From the NCBI RefSeq assembly GCF_006716565.1, contig NZ_VFPG01000001.1, forward strand, positions 2,666,001 to 2,730,000: a stretch of DNA of 64,000 nt, given 5' to 3'. Both the position numbers and the translations under genes were made by a program. Below, piece after piece: positions 9,602-19,900 of this stretch (position 1 is the stretch's first letter; the number at the start of each line of letters is the position of its first letter). The stretch comes from Nocardia bhagyanarayanae (GTDB taxonomy: Bacteria; Actinomycetota; Actinomycetes; Mycobacteriales; Mycobacteriaceae). The notes under the pieces were generated by a model. The model made no database searches, was not told the origin of the DNA, and saw only the letters and a program-made list of their open reading frames with translations.

Positions 9602-9838
9602 TCAGTCCTCGTCGGCCGCGCCGCGGGCGAGCGCGTCCTCGACCCGCTTGCGCGCACCGGCCAGGTGTTCCTCGCATCGGTTGGCCAGCGCTTCGCCGCG
9701 CTCCCACAGGGCGAGCGAATCGTCGAGATCCATGCCGCCCTGCTCGAGCATCTTGACGACGTTCACCAGTTCGTCGCGGGCGCGCTCGTAGCCGAAGTCC
9801 GCGATCTCGGCCAGCTCGTCCTTGCCGGCGTCGGCCAA
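9602..9838 (-). CDS. xseB: Exodeoxyribonuclease VII small subunit
   Basis: Small subunit of exonuclease VII, which degrades single-stranded DNA with the XseA subunit. The 78-residue product shows the family pattern [21 protein letters not shown] then [14 protein letters not shown]. The start is a TTG at 9838, two bases past the xseA stop, with AGGGA seven bases upstream inside the end of xseA; no ATG or GTG fits. Translation is probably coupled to xseA. Confidence 0.9.
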   Translation of the reverse strand: MADAGKDELAEIADFGYERARDELVNVVKMLEQGGMDLDDSLALWERGEALANRCEEHLAGARKRVEDALARGAADED

Positions 9839-9840
9839 GG

Positions 9841-11178
9841 TCAGTTCCCTCCTGTGCGTTGCTCGTCGTCCCGGCGGGCGCCGGAATCGCGGGCGTTCGG
9901 CTTTCGGGCGCCGAGCGCCTGGGTGCCGAGGGCCGCCGCAGTCACGGCGCCGTCGGCGACCCGGATGCGCAACTGGCTGCCCGCGGGCGCGTCCTCGATG
10001 CTGCGTACGACGTGCCGTTCGGAACCGGTCACGCGCTGCACGACAGCGTAACCGCGGGACAACGTCGCGGCCGGGCCCACCGCCGTCAGCTTTTCGCGCA
10101 GGTGTCGCGTCGCGGTGGCTTCGGTGCGGACCGCGTGCTCGGCGCAGCGCCGCGCTGACGCGCGCAGCCGTTCGATCTCCTCGGCGCGCCGGTCGACCTC
10201 GCGCAGCGGATCGGCGAGCACCGGGCGCGAACGGAGCTGGGCCAGCGCCCTGGTCTCGCGGTCCACCCAGCCGCGCAGCGCGGCGGCCGAACGGGCGCGC
10301 AGCTCGCGCACGCAGGCCAGCTCCGCGGCGGCATCGGGCACGACGCGCTTGGCGGCGTCGGTCGGCGTCGCGGCGCGCAGGTCGGCGACGTAGTCGGCGA
10401 GCGGGTTGTCGGGCTCGTGGCCGATGGCGCTGACGATCGGCGTCGTCGCCGCCACGATCGCGCGGCACAGTGCCTCGTCGGAGAAGGGCAGCAGGTCCTC
10501 GACGCTGCCGCCGCCGCGGGCGAGCACGATGACCTCGACGGCCGGGTCACGGTCGAGTTCGGCCAGCGCGTCCAGGATCTGCGGCACCGCCGTCGGCCCC
10601 TGCACCGCGGTGTTGCGCACTTCGAAACGCACTGCGGGCCAACGATTCCTGGCGACGGTGAGCACATCGCGCTCGGCGGCGCTCGCGCGGCCGGTGATCA
10701 GGCCGACGGTGCCGGGCAGGAACGGGAGCGGCCGCTTGAGCCGGGGATCGAAAAGGCCTTCCGCGGCGAGCAGCGCTTTGAGCCGCTCGATGCGGGCGAG
10801 CAGCTCGCCGACACCGACGGGCCGAATCTCGATGACCCGCAACGACAGCGTGCCGCGGCCGGTGAAGTAGGCGAGTTTGCCGTAGACCACCACTCGGCTG
10901 CCTTCTTGCAGCGGGATCGGGGAGCGGCGTAGCAGATCGGGATCGCAGGTGACCTGCAAAGACATGTCGGCCGACGGGTCACGCAGCACCAGAAACGCGG
11001 TGCGCGCTCCCGTGCGCGCGTTGATCTGGGTGATCTGCCCCTCCACCCAGATGGAGCCGAGGCGGTCGATCCACTGCATGACCTTCACGGCGACGGAGCG
11101 CACCGGCCACGGGTGTTCGGCGGAGTTGGCGGGGGCCGCGCCTGCCTCGGCGGACGGCTGGGGACCGCTCTGTGTCAT
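9841..11178 (-). CDS. xseA: Exodeoxyribonuclease VII large subunit
   Basis: Catalytic large subunit of exonuclease VII (445 residues). The N-terminal OB-fold domain spans about residues 20-125 ([34 protein letters not shown]), followed by the conserved catalytic core with [28 protein letters not shown] and [22 protein letters not shown]. The GHE-D-P-AD-V-D-RA-TP pattern is diagnostic. It forms an operon with xseB directly downstream and matches Rv1108c/Rv1107c in order. Confidence 0.95.
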   Translation of the reverse strand: MTQSGPQPSAEAGAAPANSAEHPWPVRSVAVKVMQWIDRLGSIWVEGQITQINARTGARTAFLVLRDPSADMSLQVTCDPDLLRRSPIPLQEGSRVVVYGKLAYFTGRGTLSLRVIEIRPVGVGELLARIERLKALLAAEGLFDPRLKRPLPFLPGTVGLITGRASAAERDVLTVARNRWPAVRFEVRNTAVQGPTAVPQILDALAELDRDPAVEVIVLARGGGSVEDLLPFSDEALCRAIVAATTPIVSAIGHEPDNPLADYVADLRAATPTDAAKRVVPDAAAELACVRELRARSAAALRGWVDRETRALAQLRSRPVLADPLREVDRRAEEIERLRASARRCAEHAVRTEATATRHLREKLTAVGPAATLSRGYAVVQRVTGSERHVVRSIEDAPAGSQLRIRVADGAVTAAALGTQALGARKPNARDSGARRDDEQRTGGN

Positions 11179-11251
11179 ACGGACAGGTATACGCGGCGGG
11201 GTTGGCCGGACCGAGCCCGGCCAACCGTCGGCGAGGTCGTCGCGGGTGCGA

Positions 11252-11902
11252 TCACTGGGCCCGGACGGTGGCGATCCGGTTCGTCAGCATGGTCACGAAC
11301 GGCGCGCGCGCGAGGGTCCGCTGCTCGTAGTCCAGCAGCGCGGTGAGGTCCTCGACGGTCAGCATGCGCAGGCGGGCGCGGAGCTGGGCGAGGGTCATGT
11401 TGGCGTAGTCGTAGCGGGTCGCGACCTCGGGCTCGGCGATCTCGGCGGGCTCGTCTTCGACGGACGCCGACTCGTCGGAAGCCGGTTCCGCGACGGGCTC
11501 GGGGTCGGTGATTTCCGGCACAGTGATGGTCTGCACCGGAGCGACGTGCCCGTTGGTGGAGCCCGCGCCCGACTCTTCGGCGGTGTAGAGGTCGAAGCGG
11601 CTGGTGCGGCCCGCGGTCGGGAAATCGTCGCCCGAGGATTGCTCGTCGCCGAGGTCCTCGTCGAAGGTCGCCCACTCCGGCTGTTCCACCGGGCTGTTGG
11701 ACAGCCGCTCGAACACCGCGTCGCCCTTGAGCGCGAGGCTGGTCACGAACTGCTGGACGTGCATGGTGGTCTGCAACATCTGGCTGATCGCGGTGATCGG
11801 GAAGTTCATCGCGGCCGTTGGTAACCGACGGGTTTCTTCGAGGGCGTAGACGGCGGCCCCGGCGGCGACCCGGGCCAGAAACGGTGGTCGAAACATGCTC
11901 AT
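11252..11902 (-). CDS. Lipid droplet-associated protein family
   Basis: A 216-residue protein of a family I associate with lipid droplet-associated proteins of mycolata (Rv1109c position). The N-terminal hydrophobic and amphipathic region [20 protein letters not shown] may contact lipid. A long acidic Glu/Pro/Ala-rich linker follows, and a C-terminal helical domain [18 protein letters not shown] completes it. I chose ATG 11902; an ATG at 11896 is equally possible. It is divergent from ispH, with its start 141 bases away. Confidence 0.75.
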   Translation of the reverse strand: MSMFRPPFLARVAAGAAVYALEETRRLPTAAMNFPITAISQMLQTTMHVQQFVTSLALKGDAVFERLSNSPVEQPEWATFDEDLGDEQSSGDDFPTAGRTSRFDLYTAEESGAGSTNGHVAPVQTITVPEITDPEPVAEPASDESASVEDEPAEIAEPEVATRYDYANMTLAQLRARLRMLTVEDLTALLDYEQRTLARAPFVTMLTNRIATVRAQ

Positions 11903-12030
11903 AGCCTGCCCGATACGCCATGATCTGCAAAGAACTAGTGTCACAGACACCATTGTCCAGGGCCTGGATCACATCCGCCGACCCGGTCGAAGGCGGTCGA
12001 TGCGACCATTCGGCGGTCCTCCGGTGCACG

Positions 12031-12036
12031 TATTCT
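12031..12036 (+). promoter_or_regulatory. Likely -10 box for a leaderless ispH transcript
   Basis: TATTCT matches TANNNT and is seven bases before the ispH ATG, so transcription would start at or next to the initiation codon. The GGGGG between them could be read as a weak ribosome-binding site instead. Confidence 0.5.
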
Positions 12037-12043
12037 GGGGGAC

Positions 12044-13054
12044 ATGTCTTCGGCCATCCCTTTGAATGTCGGAATCGCCCGCTCGGCGGGCGCCGGAACA
12101 GCCGATGCCGACGGTGGTAAGCGCGTGCTGCTAGCCGAGCCGCGCGGATACTGCGCGGGCGTCGACCGCGCGGTGGAAACGGTGGAGAAGGCGCTGGAGA
12201 AGCACGGCGCGCCGATCTACGTGCGCAAGGAGATCGTGCACAACAGGCACGTGGTGGAGACGCTGCGGGATCGCGGCGTCGTCTTCGTGGACGAGACCGA
12301 CGAGGTGCCGAACGGCGCGGTCGTGGTCTTCTCCGCGCACGGCGTCTCGCCCGCGGTGCACGAGGCGGCCGCGGCGCGCGACCTGCACACGATCGACGCC
12401 ACCTGCCCGCTGGTCACCAAGGTGCACCAGGAGGCCAAGCGCTTCGCGCGCGACGATTTCGACATCCTGCTGATCGGCCACGAAGGCCACGAGGAAGTCG
12501 AGGGCACGGCGGGCGAGGCGCCCGACCACGTGCAACTCGTCGACGGTCCGGACGCGGTCGACCGGGTCACCGTGCGCGACGAGAACAAGGTGATCTGGCT
12601 GTCGCAGACCACGCTCAGCGTCGACGAGACGATGGAGACGGTGCAGCGGCTGCGCGAGCGTTTCCCCGCGCTGCAGGATCCGCCGAGCGACGACATCTGC
12701 TACGCGACCCAGAACCGTCAGGTCGCGGTGAAGGCGATGGCGCCGGAATGCGACCTGGTCATCGTGGTCGGCTCGCGCAATTCCTCGAACTCGGTGCGGC
12801 TGGTCGAGGTCGCGCTCGGCGCGGGCGCGCGTGCCGCACACCTGGTCGACTTCGCCCGCGAGGTGGACCCGGCCTGGCTCGAAGGCGTGCGCACGATCGG
12901 CATCACCTCCGGCGCCTCGGTGCCCGAAATCCTGGTGCGCGGCGTGCTCGACATGCTCGCCGAGCATGGCTACGCCGACGTGCAGCCGGTGACCACGGCG
13001 AACGAGACGCTGGTCTTCGCGCTGCCTCGGGAGTTGCGGACCGCGCGGGCCTGA
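12044..13054 (+). CDS. ispH: 4-hydroxy-3-methylbut-2-enyl diphosphate reductase
   Basis: Last enzyme of the MEP pathway; it reduces HMBPP to isopentenyl and dimethylallyl diphosphate using a [4Fe-4S] cluster. The three cluster cysteines are present: Cys37 (RGYCAGV), Cys121 ([11 protein letters not shown]) and Cys219 ([11 protein letters not shown]). Substrate residues VHNRHVV, SAHGVSP and GSRNSSNS are also intact. At 336 residues it has a normal length. In M. tuberculosis the orthologue at this position is lytB2 (Rv1110). The gene is convergent with the DUF6542 gene. Confidence 0.96.
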   Translation: MSSAIPLNVGIARSAGAGTADADGGKRVLLAEPRGYCAGVDRAVETVEKALEKHGAPIYVRKEIVHNRHVVETLRDRGVVFVDETDEVPNGAVVVFSAHGVSPAVHEAAAARDLHTIDATCPLVTKVHQEAKRFARDDFDILLIGHEGHEEVEGTAGEAPDHVQLVDGPDAVDRVTVRDENKVIWLSQTTLSVDETMETVQRLRERFPALQDPPSDDICYATQNRQVAVKAMAPECDLVIVVGSRNSSNSVRLVEVALGAGARAAHLVDFAREVDPAWLEGVRTIGITSGASVPEILVRGVLDMLAEHGYADVQPVTTANETLVFALPRELRTARA

Positions 13055-13121
13055 CCCGCGGTCGCCGCGTACTTTTCGGCTCGGCGCCGCTGGTGGCTCG
13101 GCGTCGGAGGTCGATGCGGTG

Positions 13122-13958
13122 TCAGAGACTCTCGGGCTTGCGCCGCTGGGTGCGGCTCGAATCGCGTTCGCGATAGCGCACATTCGGCTGCGGATGCGGC
13201 GGCATCTCGGCGCGTCCGCGCGCGCCGCGGGGCGGTTCGCCCTCGGTACGCGGCACCGGCGCGGGACGCCCGCCACGCGCCGCCGGTCGGCCGCGGCCGG
13301 ACGCGACCCGAGGCGGGGCGTCGGCCACGGTCTTCGACGGACGGCGGCCGGGACGCGGCGGTTCGTACTTGTCGGTCACCGGATCCTCGTCCACTTCCGG
13401 CTGCGGTCGGCGCGGGCGCCGGCGCGTCGACTCCGCGGGCGCGTCTCCCTCGCCGCGCTTGACGCTGCTGCGTCCCCAGCTCGAGCCGCGGCGCGCTTCC
13501 TTCGAGCGCTCGGCGGCCGACTCACGCCTGTCCATCATGATGCGCGCGCCGCCGATGGCGAGCACCAGCGCGGTGGCGAGCATCATCGTCGGGAACCGGT
13601 TCACCAGTGGGATGGCCAGGTTCAGCAGGATGTCCTTGAGGCCGGTCGAGATGCGGCCGGTCAGTTGCTGGTAGGCCAGCGGGACCGCGAGGAAGAGCAG
13701 CAGCGGCGGCAACACCATCGCGGTGAAGAGCCCGCGGAAGCGCACGGCGAGCACCGCGGCGACACAGCCGACGATATACAGCGTGGCGAAGCTGGCGGTG
13801 AGTTCGGCGTTGTCGCCGCTGGCATCGATCAGGAACCCCAGCAACGTGCACGCGACCGCGATCAGGACAGCCGCCCAGGCCGGGACTCCCGGCACCGAGG
13901 GCAGGACCGAACGTTGCGGCGCGGGCACCCGGGAACGCACACGTTGGGTAGCAGCCAC
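13122..13958 (-). CDS. DUF6542 membrane protein with basic Pro/Arg-rich tail
   Basis: A 278-residue protein. Residues about 25-140 hold four hydrophobic segments (AWAAVLIAVACTLLGFLI, LYIVGCVAAVLAV, TAMVLPPLLLFLAVPLAY, FPTMMLATALVLAIGG) of the DUF6542 domain; the remaining half is very basic and low in complexity (RRRPRRPQ, ARGGRPAP) and likely cytoplasmic. The function is unknown. By position it matches Rv1111c, between ispH and ychF in mycobacteria, although here rmuC and sbcDC intervene. Confidence 0.8.
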   Translation of the reverse strand: MAATQRVRSRVPAPQRSVLPSVPGVPAWAAVLIAVACTLLGFLIDASGDNAELTASFATLYIVGCVAAVLAVRFRGLFTAMVLPPLLLFLAVPLAYQQLTGRISTGLKDILLNLAIPLVNRFPTMMLATALVLAIGGARIMMDRRESAAERSKEARRGSSWGRSSVKRGEGDAPAESTRRRPRRPQPEVDEDPVTDKYEPPRPGRRPSKTVADAPPRVASGRGRPAARGGRPAPVPRTEGEPPRGARGRAEMPPHPQPNVRYRERDSSRTQRRKPESL

Positions 13959-14110
13959 GTTATGAACACTAACCGCCGTACCGTTCGGTGGGGTTACGGC
14001 GGGGCCGTTGCCGACTCGACCGGATCGACTCGGAGGGGTCGAAGAGCGGTACTCGCCTCAGTCGGGCGCTGCTCGAGCAAGTCCGTCGGCAACACCGCGC
14101 ATCGCCGCCA

Positions 14111-15274
14111 CTAAGCCGGCTCGTCGGCGTCGGCGAAGCCGACGGCACGCGGGCGGCTGTCCACCCGCTGGATCACCGGGGCCTCCTGCTCGGCGATCTC
14201 GAGCTCGTGCAGTTTCCGCGCGGTGACCATGACCCGCGACTCGACCGAGGCGACCGCGTAATTGAAGGCGTCCACGGCCTTCCCGAGTTGGTTGCCCAGA
14301 CGGTCCAAATGCCGCCCGGTCATGCCGAGGCGCGCCGAGAGCTCCCTGCCCAATTGCTGGACCATTGCCATATCCCGGGACACGGCCTCCTGCCGCCACC
14401 CGAACGCCACCGTGCGCAGCAGCGCGATCAGGGTCGTCGGAGTGGCCAGGATCACGTTGCGGCCGAACGCGTATTCCAAGAGCCCGGAATCCGTGGTCAG
14501 CGCGGCGTCCAGGAACGGGTCGCCGGGCACGAACAGCACGACGAACTCCGGAGCGGGATCGAAGGCCGCCCAGTACGCCTTGTCGGCCAACTGGTCGACG
14601 TGCGCGCGCAACTGCTTGGCGTGCCGCACCAGCAGGTCGGCGCGCACGTCGGGGTCCTCGGCGGTGCTCGCGTCGAGGTAGGCGGTGAACGGCACCTTGG
14701 CGTCGACCACGATGTGCCGGTCCCCGGCCAGGTGCACCACCAGATCGGGCCGCACCGAACCGATACGGTCCGGTCCGCCGTCGCCGCGCACCGCCCTGCT
14801 CACCTGGGTGGAGAAGTCGCAGTGTTTGGTCATCCCGGCGAGTTCCACCACGCGCTCCAACTGGATCTCGCCCCAGCGCCCGCGCACCTGCGGCGCGCGC
14901 AGCGCGGCGACCAGCTGACCGGTCTGGCTGGAGAGCTGATGCGAGGTGCGTTGCATGTTGGCAACCTGTTCGCGCAGCCCCGAATACGCGTTGATGCGAT
15001 GGTGCTCGACCTGCTGAATGTGCTGGTTCAGGGCACCGACCGCCTCCCGCAGCGGTTCCACCAAGGCACCGACGGCGCTCGAATGCCTGCGCGCCGCATC
15101 CTCGTTCGCGGCGTGCAGCGATTGCCGTAGCAAACGCTCGTTGTCGGCGGCGGCCGCCAGTCTCGCCTCCGCGACCGCCGCCCGCTGCCCCGCCCGCGCA
15201 CTGTGGCCCAGCCAACCCACTCCGACCCCAGCGGCGAACACCAGCAGCAGCGCGAACAGCATCGGTGCGGTCAT
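14111..15274 (-). CDS. rmuC: RmuC-family DNA recombination protein
   Basis: RmuC limits inversion at short repeats in E. coli and has a nuclease-like core. This 387-residue product has an N-terminal membrane anchor (MLFALLLVFAAGVGVGWLG), a coiled-coil of about 100 residues, then the conserved core with RGRWGEIQLERVVELAGM, VVDAKVPF and VLFVPGDPFLDAAL. I chose the ATG at 15274 because it places the anchor at the N-terminus; longer frames read into non-coding sequence. It is divergent from sbcD, so genes acting on repeats and hairpins sit back to back. Confidence 0.9.
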   Translation of the reverse strand: MTAPMLFALLLVFAAGVGVGWLGHSARAGQRAAVAEARLAAAADNERLLRQSLHAANEDAARRHSSAVGALVEPLREAVGALNQHIQQVEHHRINAYSGLREQVANMQRTSHQLSSQTGQLVAALRAPQVRGRWGEIQLERVVELAGMTKHCDFSTQVSRAVRGDGGPDRIGSVRPDLVVHLAGDRHIVVDAKVPFTAYLDASTAEDPDVRADLLVRHAKQLRAHVDQLADKAYWAAFDPAPEFVVLFVPGDPFLDAALTTDSGLLEYAFGRNVILATPTTLIALLRTVAFGWRQEAVSRDMAMVQQLGRELSARLGMTGRHLDRLGNQLGKAVDAFNYAVASVESRVMVTARKLHELEIAEQEAPVIQRVDSRPRAVGFADADEPA

Positions 15275-15452
15275 AGCGCAGATAGTGCCGCACGCCACCG
15301 ACATCCGAGCAACCAGGCAGCACCGCGTGCCACAGTCGGGCACCTCAGCCGCAACGAACGTCCACTCTCGACCACCTCGAGGCGAGCCCGACGAGGCCGC
15401 GAACACGCCGCGCCGCAGGCGCGGCAAATTGAACTCTGTCGGTGGGTGGCTC

Positions 15453-15458
15453 TACGGT
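15453..15458 (+). promoter_or_regulatory. Possible -10 box of sbcD
   Basis: TACGGT fits TANNNT and lies eight bases before the sbcD ATG, which lacks a convincing ribosome-binding site. A very short leader or none is implied. Confidence 0.3.
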
Positions 15459-15466
15459 TTCGGGCC

Positions 15467-16654
15467 ATGCGGATGTTGCACACCTCGGATTGGCACATCG
15501 GACGTACCTTTCACGGCGTCGATCTGCTTGCCGACCAGGCACGTTCGCTGGCCGCCATCGCGGAGCTCGTGGCGGCCGAGTCGGTGGACGTGGTGGTCGT
15601 GCCGGGCGACGTGTACGACAGGTCGATTCCGAGCGCCGACGCGATCGCGGTGTGCAACCGGGGTTTCGAGGCCATCCGCGCCGCGGGCGCGGTGATCGTC
15701 GCGACCTCGGGGAATCACGATTCGCCCGCCCGGCTGGGCGCCGGCGCAAGTTTCGCCGCGGCGGGCGGGCTGCACCTGCGCACCACCGTCGCCGATTCCG
15801 ATCGGCCGGTCCTGCTGGCAGACGAGCACGGCGAAGTGGCCTGCTACGGCATCCCTTATCTCGAGCCGGAGATCACCCGCGCGGAACTCGGTGTCCCGCA
15901 GGCGCGTTCGCACGCCGAGATCCTGGCGGCGGCGATGAGCCGGATTCGCGCCGATATCGCGACGCGACCGGGAGCGCGCACCGTGGTGCTCGCGCACGCG
16001 TTCGTGGTCGGCGGCGCGGCGACCGGTTCGGAACGCTCCATCTCGGTCGGCGGGGTGGAGACGGTGCCGCTCGCGGAGTTCGACGGTATCGATTACGTGG
16101 CGCTCGGGCATTTGCATTCGCCGCAGACGCTGTCCGAGTCGGTGCGCTACTCCGGCTCTCCGCTGCCGTACTCGTTCGCCGAGAGCTCGCATCGCAAGGC
16201 CGTGTGGATCGTCGACCTGGATGCCGACGGCCTGTCGTCCGTGCAGCGCCGCGACCTACCGGTCGTGCGCGGCCTCAGCCGTCTCACCGGGACGCTGGAC
16301 GAACTGCTCGCGGACCAGGCGCACGAGGCGGCCGTCGACCACTACGTGTCCGCGACCCTCGTCGACCAGACCCGTCCGATCGACGCGTTGCGCAAACTGC
16401 GCGAGCGCTTCCCGCACGCCGTGCACGTGGAATGGATGCGCCCCGACGGCAGCCCGGAGCTGCGTTACCGTGAGCGGGTGCACGGCCGCCGCGACACCGA
16501 AGTAGCGCAGAGCTTCCTCACCGACGTGCGCGGTGCGCCGAGCGCGGGGGAGATGAAGTGGATCGAGCGGGCGCTGGCCGCCGCGGTTGCCGAGCCCGAG
16601 CGGGTGTCCGCGGCGCCCGCGCAGCTTCCGCTCGCAGGTGAGCTGAGCGCATGA
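15467..16654 (+). CDS. sbcD: SbcCD nuclease subunit D (Mre11-like)
   Basis: Metallophosphoesterase subunit of SbcCD, which cleaves DNA hairpins and processes ends. The 395-residue protein has all phosphodiesterase motifs: HTSDWHIGRTF, VVVPGDVYDRS, ATSGNHDSPARL, VLAHAFVVG and YVALGHLHSPQ. The capping domain follows. The ATG at 15467 opens directly with MRMLHTSDWH, the usual N-terminus. The stop overlaps by ATGA with a small repeat-built frame (16651-16977), which in turn overlaps sbcC. Confidence 0.95.
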   Translation: MRMLHTSDWHIGRTFHGVDLLADQARSLAAIAELVAAESVDVVVVPGDVYDRSIPSADAIAVCNRGFEAIRAAGAVIVATSGNHDSPARLGAGASFAAAGGLHLRTTVADSDRPVLLADEHGEVACYGIPYLEPEITRAELGVPQARSHAEILAAAMSRIRADIATRPGARTVVLAHAFVVGGAATGSERSISVGGVETVPLAEFDGIDYVALGHLHSPQTLSESVRYSGSPLPYSFAESSHRKAVWIVDLDADGLSSVQRRDLPVVRGLSRLTGTLDELLADQAHEAAVDHYVSATLVDQTRPIDALRKLRERFPHAVHVEWMRPDGSPELRYRERVHGRRDTEVAQSFLTDVRGAPSAGEMKWIERALAAAVAEPERVSAAPAQLPLAGELSA

Positions 16655-16977
16655 TCGCGGTGAACCGAACGCGTTTGTCCGAGCTGAGTGGTCGGCGCGG
16701 GGCTGCGCTGAGTGAACGGCGCGGGACTGCGCTGAGTGAACGGCGCGGAGCTGCGTCGAGTGGATCGTGCCGGATCGCGCGGAGTGAATGGCGCAGGGTT
16801 GCCCTGAGTGAACGACGCGCGGCTGCGTCGAGTGGATCATGCCGGACCGCGCTGCGTGAATGGCGCGGGGCTGCGCTGAGTGAACGGGGTGCGGCTGCGT
16901 CGAGTGAAGGGCGCGGGCCGGCGTCGAGCGGATTGCGCGGGGGCGCGCGGAGGGTGTGGCGCGAGGCCGCCGCATGA
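16651..16977 (+). CDS. Repeat-built bridging frame between sbcD and sbcC
   Basis: A 108-residue frame consisting almost wholly of an eight-residue repeat (LSERRGAA-like). It starts in an ATGA overlap with sbcD (16651-16654) and ends in an ATGA overlap with sbcC (16974-16977), so translation could run through all three frames by stop-start coupling. In most relatives I remember, sbcD and sbcC abut directly, so this looks like an insertion. The peptide is strongly basic and has no recognisable fold. Its real role may be only to keep ribosomes moving into sbcC. Expression as a stable protein is doubtful. Confidence 0.5.
   Translation: MIAVNRTRLSELSGRRGAALSERRGTALSERRGAASSGSCRIARSEWRRVALSERRAAASSGSCRTALREWRGAALSERGAAASSEGRGPASSGLRGGARRVWREAAA
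16684..16947 (+). repeat. 24-bp tandem repeat array in the sbcD-sbcC junction
   Basis: Eleven consecutive 24-bp units start at 16684 and every 24 bases thereafter. A higher-order 72-bp period is visible: units 3-5 (16732-16803) resemble units 6-8 (16804-16875), each reading LSERR.., SSGSCR.., .EWR... There are no spacers, so it is not CRISPR. Confidence 0.93.
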
Positions 16978-19900
16978 GACTGCATCGGTTGGAGATGACC
17001 GCGTTCGGCCCGTTCGCCGACACCACGGTCGTCGACTTCGACGCGCTCGGCGCGGACGGGCTCTTCCTCCTGCACGGGCAGACCGGTGCGGGCAAGACGA
17101 CCGTGCTGGACGCGATCGCCTTCGCCCTCTACGGCCGGGTGCCCGGCGCGCGCGGTGAGAGCAAGCGCCTGCATTCCGATCACGCGCCGGAACAGACACC
17201 GCCGCAGGTCGTGCTCGAGGCGACTCTGGGCGGACGACGTCTGCGGCTCACCAGGATTCCCGAGTTCGAGCGACCCAAGCTGCGCGGCACCGGTATGCGC
17301 ACCGATCCGCCCAAGGCCACGCTGACGTGGTTGGACGGGCGCGGCGAGAATCTCTCGCGCATCCCCGACATCGGCGACGAGATCATCCGCCTGCTCGGCA
17401 TGAGCGCCGACCAGTTCTTCCAGGTGGTATTGCTGCCCCAGGGCGACTTCGCGCGTTTCCTGCGCGCCGACAACGAGGATCGCGAGAAGCTGCTCGAAAA
17501 GCTCTTCGACACCGAGCGTTTCGGCACCGCCGAACAGTGGCTCGCCGACAAGCGGCGCGCCTCCGCGGCCGAACTGGAGTCCCGTCGGCAGGGCATAGAA
17601 CGGCTGATCGCGCAGATCCGAGGTGCGGCGGGCCTGAGCGTGACGGAGTCGGTCGGCGCGTTGGAAGCCGTGGGGTGGTCGCAGGATCTGCTCGCGACGG
17701 CACGCACCGACCTGGCAGAGGCGACCGCGGAAGCCGAACGCTGCCAGCAGGATTTCGCCCAGTTGCGCGAGTTCGCCGACGAGCAGCGACGGCTCGCGGA
17801 GTTGCGGCGCCGGATGGAGGCCGCGCGCACTCAGCTCGACGAGTACGCGGCGAGCGCCGAGCACCGTGCCGCGCTGCGTGCGGAACTCGAAGCCGCCCGT
17901 CGCGCCCAACCGGTCGCGGAGGCGATCGACGAGGCGCGCGCAGCCGTCATGACCTCGCGTCGTCGTGACAACGAATCGCGCGCCGCCGCAGCGCGATTGG
18001 CTGCGGCGCTGCTCGATCCCGCCGCGGCAGATCTCGGTGGTGTCGAGCTGGTCGACTCGGAGAATACCGACGCGGATTCGGAGGGTTCCGAGGTCGGATC
18101 GACGATTCGACCGGACGCGGATCTGGACGCCGTTGTTCGTCGCTGGAGCGCCCAGGTCGGCGCGCTCGACGAGGTGCGTGCCGACGCGTCGGCCGCCGAC
18201 CGGCTGCGGCGGGACATCGAGGATCTGCGCACCGAATCCGCCGCCCTGACCAAGCGGATATCCGAGCTGACCAGTCGTCGCGAGCGCCTGCCCGCGACGA
18301 TCGCCGCGGCCGAGGCCCGGGTCCGCGAGGCGGCCGAGGCTGCAGCCACCCTTCCATCACTGACCGCCGAATGCGAACGCCTCCAGGCCGCCGCCACGGC
18401 CGCCGTCGAATTAGCGGGTCGTAGAACGGATCTGGATCGCGCGCGGATCGAGTTCGAGACCGCGCGCACCGCGCACAACGACGCGAAGGAGCGTGTGCTC
18501 GACCTGCGCGAGCGCCGCTTGGCGGGCATGGCCGCCGAATTGGCGGGTCAGCTGGTCGACGGGGAACCGTGCGCGGTGTGCGGTGCGCCGGACCATCCGG
18601 CCCCGGCCCGGCCCGCGCCGAGCGCGGTCTCCAAGGAAGCGGAGGACGCGGCGGTGGCCGCAGAGCGCACCGCCGAGGAGAACCGCGACCGCGTCCACGC
18701 CCGAATCACCAGGCTGGAACGTGAGATCGAAGCGCTGGCGGCCCGCGGCGGCGATACCGACCGCGTGGAACTCGCCGCCGCACTGCGCTCGGCGACCCAC
18801 CGCTACGAGGACGCCGCCGAACTCGCGGCGCTGGTCGACGGATCGACCGCCGAACTCGCCCGGCTGCGCACCGAGGAAACGCGCCTGCACGACGACCTGC
18901 GCGCGGCCGAGGCCGGGGCGAGCACCGTCACCGCTCGCATCGCGGCATCGGTCACCCGCCTCGACGAACTCACCGAACGCCTGCGCGCCGCCGCGGGCGC
19001 CGACGAGACCATCGACCGCCGCCGCGCCCGCCTGAACGGGCTTGTCACCGACGCTACCGCGCTGCGCGCCGCGCGCACCGCCGCGGCATCCGCCCGCGAG
19101 CAGGTCACTACAGTCGCAGATCGCGTCGTAAGCCTCGCGCACGCAGCGGGTTTCGTCCTGGATGGATGGGATCGCCATGCGGGGCCCGCCGGTACCAACC
19201 GGGACGACGCTGCCGGCGACGCTGCGGCCTCGGACGATGCCGTCCGCGATGGTGCCTCCCGGGATGGTGCGGCGCCCGCCGATGCCGCCCGCGACGGTGC
19301 GGCCCGTGACGACGCCCCTCGCGACGACGTCGCGCTGCTCACCGCGTACGCGCGCGTCGTCACCGCCGCCTCGCGAACTCCCCAGCGGCAGCAGGAGATC
19401 GACGCGGAACTCGTGGCCGCCGAGCACGCTCGCGCGCACGCCGAGAAGGTGCTCGCCGAACCCGAGATCCACGCGGCGGCCACCGCCGAACTCGGCGACT
19501 TCGCCGAGCTGGAGCGCGGGCTCGCCGACGCGCAGACCAGGCTGAACGCGGCCGTCGCCGCGCAGGCAGAGGCGGGACGGCGGGTGCAGCTGCTGGAAGA
19601 ACTCGGCGGCCAGTTGTGGACCGAGGTGGACCGGATCGCGCCCCTCCAGCGCACCCACGAAGAGCTGGCCGGGCTCGCGGAAGTGGTGGCGGGCCGCGGC
19701 GAGAACAACCGGCGCATGTCGCTGCGCTCCTACGTGCTCGCCGCCCGCCTCGAGGAAGTGGCGCTCGCGGGTTCGGTGCGGCTGCGCCGAATGTCCGGTG
19801 GCCGTTACGAATTCGTGCACTCCGACAAGGCGGGTCCGCGCGGCAGGCGCGGTGGTCTGGGCCTCGACATCCGCGACGACTACACCGGCGCCGTGCGCCC

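Noticed and set aside
16684..16947. CRISPR-like array
   Set aside because: Units are contiguous, 24 bp, diverged and in frame; there are no spacers and no cas genes.
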